A DNA stretch of 39,842 nucleotides from Methylococcales bacterium (GTDB lineage Bacteria; Pseudomonadota; Gammaproteobacteria; Methylococcales; Methylomonadaceae): the NCBI GenBank assembly GCA_030693155.1, contig JAUYBJ010000118.1:1-39842 (forward strand), in the 5' to 3' direction. The notes under the pieces are model-generated. The model was not told where the DNA came from and made no database searches. It saw only the letters and a program-made list of their open reading frames with translations. A program made the position numbers and the translations under genes. The stretch's first letter is position 1. Each line of letters opens with the position of its first letter. This document shows positions 33,156 through 39,842 of this stretch, piece after piece.

Positions 33156-35548
33156 ATACCCTCCCAGTTCTTAAACTGTTTTAACATTCCTGATAACTGT
33201 TCAGATTGCTCATGTAACGGTTGCCAATACTGCAACGTCTTTTCATGATTTTGATGATTTGCATTGTGCGCTTGATTCAGTTTATTTTCAAAGTCTTCCG
33301 CTACACTGCTTTGTTTTTCTGCAATTACATGATTTAACTTAATAATGTAATTGTGAATCATGTCATAGAATAAAGGGATTAATAACGGCAGTTGCTTTTG
33401 AAGTGCGTCCATGCCTTGTTTATGCAAAGTAGCAGAATCAGGTAAGGTTTTATATTCAATGGTTCTTTTTAATATCCATAATGTCCAGCCTATGCCTTCT
33501 TTTCTGGTTTTATTTTGCATATCTATTGACAATTCAATCTCTATTTTCGGCGTTTCTACAGTATCTAACAAAGAATCGCTGATAGATAAACTCCACTCAG
33601 GAGCTATGTATTCTATGCCACTCCGTAGATAATTTAGATACTGTTTCATCAGTATTTCTAGCGTGTCATGAATACGCTTGTTTTCTAATTCACTTTGTAT
33701 TTTCAAAGTAGCCGGTACAACCTTGTTAATTTTTTCTAAAAAATTATCGAACGTAAGATTAACAACACTATCAAGTCCTCCATCTAGTTTTTCGTCTTTT
33801 TCTTGCTGACTAAGATGCTTGCTAAAATCGCTATAGCTTTTACAGGCTGTAGCAATATCATCTTGAAGATGCTTAGGCAACATTTCTACTGATGTTCCTT
33901 GAAAATAAGGATACCCCTTATCTAAAGAATTTTTCATGGCATCCAATACACCTGATGCTGATGTTCTTAGCTGATATTCCCAATCGAATAATGGGCTTAA
34001 TTTATCTTCTGTCAAACGTCCTTGATAAATTTCCGTTTCAAGTAAGTCTTCAACAAATAATTCTAATCTGTTTGCCATAGATGACTTTTGTGTTTTTTTT
34101 AACTCTTCTGCCAAATAATCGAACGGTTTTATTAGTGTTTTTCTTGATTTATCAAGAAATTCGCGTAGTTCAGCATTTTGTTTATGCAATAACTCTTCGG
34201 CTTTTTCGTAGGCTTTTCCTGAACTGTTTAATTGGCTGTAACAAGTTAGTACCATTTCATCGATAGCATCACTGACTTCTTTTTCAAAATTCTGCACGAT
34301 AGTTGGAATCACTAAAGTAGGAAAATGCCCTTGAATATGGCGGTCTAGGGAGGCAAAGAATTCCTCGCCATAGCTGTTTTGCCAAACCACATCACTGATA
34401 CGCTGAAAATCACGGTCATTCCACGCGCTGATTCTACGCGGTAAATCATCTATCAATTCGGGAGGAATCAAGCTGTTGAAATGGGTATCCAGTTCGTCAG
34501 CGGCGTGAACGCGGTCACTGTCTGTTTTAATGCGCTGGGCGTGTAAGGCGGGTAATGAACTTAATGGGCTGTAAGTTAAGTTATCTAATGTGTCGCGGTG
34601 TTCAGGCAGTTCTTTGTGCAGAATGCCTGTGATTTCAGCTTTGACTTTGCTGATATGTTCATCACGGCGGCGGTCGCCTTCACCGTCTTTATGAAACACA
34701 TCAATGCGATTCAGGACAAACAACATCCGCGCAGGTGAGCCACCCATGTGTTTGATTTGTTGTAAGATTTGTTGGACTAATTCCAGTCGGCGGTTTTCAT
34801 CGGTTTCTTCCATGTTGTAGGCGACCAGACACAAAGCATCACGGCAGTTTTTAATCACTTCGGCGTTGGTGTTGTCTTGATGATTGCGTAAGCCCGGTAA
34901 ATCCATGAGTTTGAATTGTGTACTTTTAGGCAGGCTGGAAAGGGCTAACAAGTCAGGGTTGTTAAAACAGGCAAGCGGATAAGTCAGTTCAATGTGCGGC
35001 GTGGCGGGTTGGTTAATGCCTTTGCTTTTATTAAATTCGTCCATCACTTTAGTGAGTTTGTCACGAATTTCAGCCTCGCTTAAATCATGCCACTGCCCGC
35101 ATTCCCATAACGCGCCATCGGTTTTATGAACGTTTAAATGACGTTTGTTATCGGGACTGTGGTGAATATAAACCACGCCTGCACTCATTTCTTGCGCCAT
35201 ACGGGGCATTAAATCTGCTCCACACAATAAATTAACAATCGTGCTTTTGCCGCTGCTGGTTGTGCCTGTGGTGGCAAGAATTAAAGTGGGGCTTTGTAAG
35301 TCGCTGTGTAGGCGGTCTAAAGCGGCGGTGAATTTGTCGTTTAGGGTGTTGAAGTGGTTTATATCAAGGTGGGGGTGGTCTTCGCTGGCTTCACAAATAC
35401 CTTGAAAAATAGTTGTCCAATGCTGTTCGATTTGTCTTGCGTGGTCGGTTAGGTGGTCGAATATATTAATATTATCGTGTGCTTCTATCGGATACTGTGC
35501 AGTAGGGTGCTGTTTCATTTTTTTCCTTTTTTTCGCGTGACGTTTCAT
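33152..35548 (-). CDS. Dynamin-like GTPase (upstream member of pair)
   Basis: The protein is 798 residues when started at the ATG at 35548, which has AAGGAA about 8 bp upstream; a TTG start 21 bp earlier and an ATG 30 bp later are alternatives. The N-terminus is very basic (KRHAKKRKKMK). G1 is GTTSSGKST (95-103), the G2 region is MSAGVVYI, G3 is DLPG (216-219, FKLMDLPGLRN) and G4 is NRID (280-283, LFVLNRIDVF), so this member has canonical nucleotide-binding motifs. The helical stalk-like remainder (about 400-798) includes a long coiled coil (SGKAYEKAEELLHKQNAELR). It is first in the operon and overlaps the membrane-protein gene. Confidence 0.87.
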   Translation of the reverse strand: MKRHAKKRKKMKQHPTAQYPIEAHDNINIFDHLTDHARQIEQHWTTIFQGICEASEDHPHLDINHFNTLNDKFTAALDRLHSDLQSPTLILATTGTTSSGKSTIVNLLCGADLMPRMAQEMSAGVVYIHHSPDNKRHLNVHKTDGALWECGQWHDLSEAEIRDKLTKVMDEFNKSKGINQPATPHIELTYPLACFNNPDLLALSSLPKSTQFKLMDLPGLRNHQDNTNAEVIKNCRDALCLVAYNMEETDENRRLELVQQILQQIKHMGGSPARMLFVLNRIDVFHKDGEGDRRRDEHISKVKAEITGILHKELPEHRDTLDNLTYSPLSSLPALHAQRIKTDSDRVHAADELDTHFNSLIPPELIDDLPRRISAWNDRDFQRISDVVWQNSYGEEFFASLDRHIQGHFPTLVIPTIVQNFEKEVSDAIDEMVLTCYSQLNSSGKAYEKAEELLHKQNAELREFLDKSRKTLIKPFDYLAEELKKTQKSSMANRLELFVEDLLETEIYQGRLTEDKLSPLFDWEYQLRTSASGVLDAMKNSLDKGYPYFQGTSVEMLPKHLQDDIATACKSYSDFSKHLSQQEKDEKLDGGLDSVVNLTFDNFLEKINKVVPATLKIQSELENKRIHDTLEILMKQYLNYLRSGIEYIAPEWSLSISDSLLDTVETPKIEIELSIDMQNKTRKEGIGWTLWILKRTIEYKTLPDSATLHKQGMDALQKQLPLLIPLFYDMIHNYIIKLNHVIAEKQSSVAEDFENKLNQAHNANHQNHEKTLQYWQPLHEQSEQLSGMLKQFKNWEGI

Positions 35549-35796
35549 TGTGTTTTTCCTTGAAACCAAGAAGAGGTGGTGTAGCGGATGCTAGTATAGA
35601 ACACAGCGATGACAGGTTGTGTCATTTTTGGTAACGATTTATAAATAATTTACAAAATAAATGTGAATTGATGTGATTTGTCAGGTGTGTTGGTGTTATT
35701 ACCCAGTTTTCACTGTGTTGTGCTGTTCTTAAAAAACCCCTAAAAGCCGTATTTATTGTATTGTCCGTAAGGGTGAGGTGCGCGTTAATTTTTGCA

Positions 35797-35825
35797 TAAA
35801 AAAGCCCACTGTTTAAGTGGGCTTG
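35797..35825 (-). terminator. Rho-independent terminator after phoH
   Basis: On the minus strand AAGCCCACT pairs with AGTGGGCTT around a short loop and is followed by seven T residues. It ends phoH and insulates the dynamin operon. The roughly 250 bp from here to the dynamin start hold no gene and are AT-rich, presumably containing the operon promoter. Confidence 0.9.
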
Positions 35826-35831
35826 ATTGGT

Positions 35832-36530
35832 TTAACCCCATGCAACAATAATATCTTTCACAATCCCGTGTCTGACAATATCGTTTAAGCCAAACTCAAC
35901 GACACCGACACCATTTACGTTGCCTATCCTGCTGACCGCGTAGGACAGTCCATTCTGCTGCTTTAAATCGCTTTGTTTGGTATCACCAGTTATAACAACT
36001 TTGCAGTTTTTACCGATACGGGTAAGCATCATTTTCATTTGTTCAGGTGTTGTGTTCTGGCTTTCATCGACTATTACCGCACAATTATCAAAGGTTTTGC
36101 CGCGCATAAATTCCATCGGTGCGGCAATGATTTTGTTATTCTTGACCAGATTACGCACCCAACTGGCACCCAGTTGTTTATTGAGCGCATCCATCAAGGG
36201 TTCAATGTAGGGGGAATATTTTTCTGATAGCTCGCCGGGTAACGCGCCTAGATTGCGCCCTGTCTCACAGACTGGACGAGTGATGATGATTTTATCAATA
36301 TGGCATTCTCTTAACATATCAGCAGCGACACCTGCGGCAACATGACTCTTGCCCGTGCCGGCACAGCCAATGCCTAAGGTAACGATATTGTTTTTGATTG
36401 CTTTGATGTAACTTTCCTGGGCTTTATTGAGCGGCTTTAAGGGCTCAAAAGTATATCTTTCGTGATAATCGGTATAGATAGTTTCGGTTTCAGTGTATCT
36501 TATTTCAGATTTACGCTTAACTTTTCTCAT
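35832..36530 (-). CDS. PhoH-like P-loop ATPase, short phage-type form
   Basis: The protein is 232 residues from the ATG at 36530, which has AGGAA 6 bp upstream; a longer in-frame start adds a poorly coding stretch and is rejected. Walker A is GCAGTGKS (55-62) and Walker B is VIVDESQN (152-159), followed by TGDTKQSDL, the PhoH signature. It lacks the long N-terminal region of E. coli PhoH and the PIN domain of PhoH2, and so resembles the compact form common in tailed phages. The biological role of PhoH is unclear; an RNA-related helicase function has been proposed. Monocistronic, with its own terminator. Confidence 0.88.
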   Translation of the reverse strand: MRKVKRKSEIRYTETETIYTDYHERYTFEPLKPLNKAQESYIKAIKNNIVTLGIGCAGTGKSHVAAGVAADMLRECHIDKIIITRPVCETGRNLGALPGELSEKYSPYIEPLMDALNKQLGASWVRNLVKNNKIIAAPMEFMRGKTFDNCAVIVDESQNTTPEQMKMMLTRIGKNCKVVITGDTKQSDLKQQNGLSYAVSRIGNVNGVGVVEFGLNDIVRHGIVKDIIVAWG

Positions 36531-36749
36531 TGCTATTCCTAATAATGTTAATAAACACATGCAATCACATAGCATCCATTCAGGTTATAGCTTTATCCAT
36601 CACTTCATAAATCATTCCTGTTGCTCGATTCAAGGTAATACTAAACGTCATTTTGTTGCGTGTTGTACTTTACCAGAAAATCCTGATAGCCAGATGTACT
36701 TTTCTAATCTGACGATATTATGTGTGACACCAATCCAAAAGGATCACTA

Positions 36750-37229
36750 ATGCGCAAAACACTGATTAACCAAACGACAGAAACTGCCACACCTTCTGAT
36801 CTGAATTATTTGGATCTGGAACAGCTGGCACAGGTAGAAATAAGCTCCGAAAATCAGGAGTATCCTATTGAATCAGCCTTGGTAGACGGTTCAGAAGCAG
36901 GTTGGCGGGCGGCTTGTTCGGGAGAGCAAACCATACGCCTTATTTTTGACCAACCCCAGACCATCAAACAGATTGCACTGTTGTATGATGAGCAGGAACA
37001 GTCGCGCACACAAGAATTTGTGTTGCTGTGGCGCATGGATAATGAAGACTTGTTTCGAGAAATTCTGCGTCAGCAATATCATTTCAGTCCGCCGCATTCT
37101 GCGCAGGAAACCGAGAACTACAGCGTTGATCTCAAGCAGCTGAAAGCCCTCGAATTAAGGATTATTCCAGATATTAGCGGCGGTGAGGCGCGTGCAAAGC
37201 TAACCCGCTTACGTCTTTCGGCACTGTGA
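36750..37229 (+). CDS. Hypothetical protein with predicted F5/8 type C (discoidin)-like fold
   Basis: A 159-residue protein from the ATG at 36750, with AAAAGGA 6 bp upstream; a start 30 bp earlier is less supported. The pattern WRAACSGEQTIRLIFDQP..TIKQIALLYDE, followed by ELRIIPDISGGEARAKLTRL, resembles the beta-sandwich of discoidin-type domains that bind carbohydrates or other ligands. There is no signal peptide, so it appears cytoplasmic. It diverges from phoH and converges on the LOG-family gene. Family identity uncertain; no specific role proposed. Confidence 0.6.
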   Translation: MRKTLINQTTETATPSDLNYLDLEQLAQVEISSENQEYPIESALVDGSEAGWRAACSGEQTIRLIFDQPQTIKQIALLYDEQEQSRTQEFVLLWRMDNEDLFREILRQQYHFSPPHSAQETENYSVDLKQLKALELRIIPDISGGEARAKLTRLRLSAL

Positions 37230-37253
37230 TTAACAGCATGGATTTTTAACCTG

Positions 37254-37844
37254 TCAGGTGTCGTCTTTACCAACCCAATGCTTCATGGCGGGCGGTTGAT
37301 AATTGATATAGCGATCCAGCAGCGCGTCCGGGTTGCTGTCCACCATCAGCAGGTCATGGGTCTCTTGTTTAACAAACTGCTCTGCCAAAACGTGATCTAA
37401 AAACTGGATTAATGAGTCGTAATAACCTGCCACATTGAGCAGACCGCAGGGCTTTTGGTGAAATCCCAATTGCGCCCACGTCCAAATTTCAAATAATTCT
37501 TCCAGCGTACCTATGCCACCGGGCAAGGCGATAAAGCCGTCTGCAAGTTCTGCCATCAACATTTTTCGTTCGTGCATGGATTCAGTGATATGCAGTTCTG
37601 TCAGGTGTTGGTGGGCGATTTCTTTATGTGAAAGAGCTTTCGGTATCACACCGACCACCTCACCGCCGAGTTTTAATACCTGATCCGCCACCCTACCCAT
37701 GATGCCGATACTCGCTCCGCCGTAAACTAATCGAATGTTGCGGCTGACCAATGCGTCGGCAAGTGCCGAAGCGGCTGAGGCATACAGCTCAAGTCGCCCT
37801 GAGCTGGAGCCGCAATAGATGCAGATGCTGTTGATAGCTGTCAT
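37254..37844 (-). CDS. LOG family Rossmann-fold protein (TIGR00730; putative cytokinin-type nucleoside monophosphate phosphoribohydrolase)
   Basis: The protein is 196 residues from the ATG at 37844, which has AGAGG 6 bp upstream; 31 additional upstream codons are open but pass through a palindrome and are rejected. The LOG signature PGGIGTLEELFEIWTWAQLG lies at 108-127, with MHERK (90-94) preceding it and YGGASIGIMG (41-50) near the N-terminus. LOG enzymes hydrolyse nucleoside 5'-monophosphates to base plus ribose-5-phosphate; bacterial members include PpnN-like relatives. The fold is sure; the substrate is not. Confidence 0.92.
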   Translation of the reverse strand: MTAINSICIYCGSSSGRLELYASAASALADALVSRNIRLVYGGASIGIMGRVADQVLKLGGEVVGVIPKALSHKEIAHQHLTELHITESMHERKMLMAELADGFIALPGGIGTLEELFEIWTWAQLGFHQKPCGLLNVAGYYDSLIQFLDHVLAEQFVKQETHDLLMVDSNPDALLDRYINYQPPAMKHWVGKDDT

Positions 37845-37882
37845 GTGTGCCTCTTTGTCTGATGGTAAAAAAATTCGTATGT

Positions 37883-37917
37883 ATATAAACCTGCGAGGTT
37901 TTAAAAACCTCGCATGT
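37883..37917. repeat. Near-perfect palindrome between yebC and the LOG gene
   Basis: TGCGAGGTTTT and AAAACCTCGCA are perfect complements, and the flanking AAAC/GTTT extends the stem. It could act as a terminator for yebC on the minus strand but lacks a T tract beyond the stem. Possibly a dispersed repeat. Confidence 0.7.
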
Positions 37918-38025
37918 TTGCCAAGGTTCTTATACATGGAAATTTATTGTTATGAACTGATTACTGATATTCAGTTTTCGCCAGAATCAACATGGCGCAA
38001 CTTCCATCCTGCATTATTTATCCTG

Positions 38026-38742
38026 TCAAAACTCCACATCATGAAACACATTCTGCACATCATCCAGCTCATCCAGCAACTCTAAAAATTTTTCAAACAG
38101 AGCAACATCATCACCGCTAATCGTGGTCACGCTTTTTGGCAAAAACTGAATTTCATCCACTTCAAAATCAATTTCACCGAACGCATCTAATAGAGCTTGT
38201 TTGGCTTTAAAATAATCGGCTTGTGGGGTGAACACGGTGATTTTTTCCGCATCGCTTTCAATATCGGTAACGTCTACATCGGCAGACAGCAACACATCAA
38301 GCACCGCATCCTCATCAGAATGTTTAAATGCCAGAATAGCGGCATGGTCGAACATATGGCTGACCGTGCCTTGTGTACCGATTTTACACTTGGTTTTGGT
38401 AAAACACTGACGCACATCGCCAAAGGTACGGTTAGGGTTATCGGTCAGACAGTCAACGATGACCATACACCCCCCCGGGCCGTAGCCTTCATAGCGTGCG
38501 GGGGCAAAATCTTCACCGCCGCCGCCTTTCGCCTTGTCGATTGCCTTGTCAATAACGTGGGTAGGAACTTGGTCTTTTTTGGCGCGTTCAATCAAACCGC
38601 GCAAGGCTAAATTTCCAGCGGGATCTATACCGCCCGATTTAGCACTGACATATATTTCACGACCATATTTGCTGTAAACCTTTGCCTTGGCATCGGATGT
38701 TTTTGCCATAGACACTTTACGGTTTTGATACGCTCTACCCAT
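38026..38742 (-). CDS. yebC: YebC/PmpR family protein
   Basis: The protein is 238 residues from the ATG at 38742, beginning [20 protein letters not shown], a close match to family N-termini; an in-frame extension of 39 codons runs into the IS left end and is rejected. Motifs include [33 protein letters not shown] and [20 protein letters not shown]. YebC proteins were long annotated as transcriptional regulators, and recent work links them to translation of difficult sequences. It may be autonomous here: ruvC, often its neighbour, is absent. Confidence 0.96.
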   Translation of the reverse strand: MGRAYQNRKVSMAKTSDAKAKVYSKYGREIYVSAKSGGIDPAGNLALRGLIERAKKDQVPTHVIDKAIDKAKGGGGEDFAPARYEGYGPGGCMVIVDCLTDNPNRTFGDVRQCFTKTKCKIGTQGTVSHMFDHAAILAFKHSDEDAVLDVLLSADVDVTDIESDAEKITVFTPQADYFKAKQALLDAFGEIDFEVDEIQFLPKSVTTISGDDVALFEKFLELLDELDDVQNVFHDVEF

Positions 38743-38789
38743 TTTGCTGTTGCTCCAATGATAAAAAGCGCAGATTTTACCAGAAAGCA

Positions 38790-39842
38790 CCAAAAAGCCC
38801 CGTCTCTTTAGGGCGGGGATGTAAGGTGTGCTGTTGATTTTTGACAACGTAGATAACAAGTCGTATCTTGGCAGACATGAAACCGATACTCAAAACCCTC
38901 TCCGTCAGAGTCCGCGACAAACACGCCAGCGTGTTAAATCATATGGCATTTGATGTTAATCAAGTCTGGAATGCGGCGAATGCGGAATGCGCTGAATTGT
39001 CGTGGGTGGCGATTCCAGAAGTGGGTTTTATGAACTTGGGGACATCAGCGTTTGATTTGATGAAAGACTTGAAAGGCATACGCAAGGAACGTGGCATGAT
39101 TATCGACTCCACGGCAGTGCAAGAAACCATTGCAGTACACGCAAAAGCCCGCAAGCAATTTAAGAAAAACAAACTGAATTGGCGGTGTTCGGGTGGTTCT
39201 AAAAAGGCACTGGGCTGGATTCCGTTTAAATCAGGCGCGGCAAAGTGGGTGAATGGGTGCGTCAGATACGCAGGGCTTTATTTCAAGGTCTGGGATAGTT
39301 TTGGGCTTTCTAAATTTAATTTTCGTTCTGGCTGTTTTAGTCAGGATGCTCGTGGTCGCTGGTATTTCAATATTGTTGTTCATGTTGAAACGGAAACCAG
39401 ACCAACGGCAGGCGGACAAGTTGGCATTGATTTAGGACTGAAAACCACGGCAACTTGTTCAAATGCCGACAGCTTAGCAAGACAGGATTGCTACCGAAAT
39501 CTGGAATTAAAACTGGGCAAAGCACAACGCGCTAAAGACAAAAAGCGCGTTAAAGGCATTCACGCCAAGATAAAGAACACCCGCAAGGACGCAATCCATA
39601 AATTCACCCATAAAATAGTCAAAGAAAACAGTTTAATCATCGTTGGCAACGTTAGCAGTCAGAAACTCGCAAAAACCAAGATGGCGAAGTCCGTTTTGGA
39701 TGCAGGCTGGTGCATGATAAAAACACAACTTGAATACAAGTCGATAGCGACGCAAGGCGTGTTTGTAGAAGTCAACGAAAGCTACACTACCCAAACCTGT
39801 TCTTGCTGTGGCTTGATTAGCCAAAGCAGTCCGAAAGGTAGA
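38790..39842 (+). mobile_element. IS200/IS605-type element, left end and tnpB, right end outside window
   Basis: A GC-rich hairpin (AAAAAGCCCCGTC with GGGCGGGGAT, about 38792-38820) of the kind found at IS200/IS605 ends lies just upstream of a TnpB-like frame that runs off the window. No tnpA is present, so this looks like an IS1341-type, TnpB-only element. The left boundary is approximate. It inserted close to the yebC start. Confidence 0.75.
38877..39842 (+). CDS. tnpB: TnpB-like RNA-guided nuclease family protein, partial (C-terminus beyond window)
   Basis: From the ATG at 38877, 322 codons stay open to the window end. The N-terminal helical region begins [16 protein letters not shown]. 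RuvC-I is [11 protein letters not shown] (D185). Where most TnpB proteins have an IxxEDL glutamate, this one reads [19 protein letters not shown] (254-271) with no acidic residue. The zinc-finger approach [14 protein letters not shown] (299-312) has E301 where a proline is usual, plus the first CxxC pair (C308/C311). TnpB proteins are RNA-guided nucleases that help retain the element. The second CxxC and RuvC-III lie outside the window. Confidence 0.88.
   Translation, partial: MKPILKTLSVRVRDKHASVLNHMAFDVNQVWNAANAECAELSWVAIPEVGFMNLGTSAFDLMKDLKGIRKERGMIIDSTAVQETIAVHAKARKQFKKNKLNWRCSGGSKKALGWIPFKSGAAKWVNGCVRYAGLYFKVWDSFGLSKFNFRSGCFSQDARGRWYFNIVVHVETETRPTAGGQVGIDLGLKTTATCSNADSLARQDCYRNLELKLGKAQRAKDKKRVKGIHAKIKNTRKDAIHKFTHKIVKENSLIIVGNVSSQKLAKTKMAKSVLDAGWCMIKTQLEYKSIATQGVFVEVNESYTTQTCSCCGLISQSSPKGR

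Noticed and set aside
37845-37937. N-terminal extension of the LOG-family protein
   Set aside because: It passes through a palindrome, is basic and unlike the family, and lacks a ribosome binding site; the ATG at 37844 has AGAGG.
38743-38859. N-terminal extension of YebC
   Set aside because: It runs into the IS left-end hairpin; the family N-terminus is at the ATG ending at 38742.
39231-39419. Minus-strand frames inside the tnpB region
   Set aside because: They lie opposite a 322-codon open TnpB-like frame with RuvC-I and zinc-finger motifs.

Overview
The window reads as a chromosomal segment of a gammaproteobacterium. It starts with the conserved block yhbY / rlmE - ftsH - glmM - tpiA - secG - tRNA-Leu(GAG), and it also carries a gammaproteobacterial DnaE, an RNase E with a zinc-link and a basic C-terminal tail, a LOG-family protein and YebC. 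Base composition looks moderate to AT-leaning. The abundant palindromic intergenic repeats resemble those I associate with methanotrophic or sulfur-oxidising gammaproteobacteria (Methylococcales or Thiotrichales), but that placement is inference only.

Layout. (1) 1-5806: housekeeping block for ribosome maturation (YhbY, RlmE), membrane proteolysis (FtsH), cell-wall precursor synthesis (GlmM), glycolysis (TpiA) and secretion (SecG, with a long Ala/Pro/Lys tail), closed by tRNA-Leu. folP, often found between ftsH and glmM, is absent. (2) 5908-15238: type I restriction-modification island hsdM-hsdS-[antitoxin, VapC, HTH protein, Phd, broken toxin, MITE-like element]-hsdR-metallopeptidase. (3) 15310-17246: overlapping pair of an SPFH/band-7 protein and a divergent NAD-kinase-fold protein. 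(4) 17257-21857, minus strand: a Tat-type NMT1/SsuA-like binding protein overlapping a 1210-residue hybrid histidine kinase whose input region is PhnD-like. No transporter genes accompany them, so they look like a ligand-sensing unit. (5) 22110-28065: convergent dnaE and rne. (6) 28066-29920: about 1.85 kb of repeats with a solitary HicB-like gene and a truncated REP-associated transposase, with a 35-bp direct repeat at 28528 and 29747. (7) 29921-35548, minus strand: dynamin-like GTPase - one-pass membrane protein - second dynamin-like GTPase, a compact three-gene operon. (8) 35832-38742: short phage-type PhoH, a predicted discoidin-like protein, a LOG-family protein and YebC. (9) 38790 to the end: an IS200/IS605-type element with a TnpB-like gene cut by the window edge, whose RuvC-II glutamate seems to have moved.

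The most interesting accessory unit is the dynamin / membrane protein / dynamin operon, a candidate membrane-remodelling or phage-defence module similar in logic to LeoABC/Eleos. Next come the TnpB-like protein with an apparently rearranged catalytic site, the SPFH/NAD-kinase-like pair, and the transporter-less binding-protein/histidine-kinase pair. No CRISPR array or rRNA was seen.
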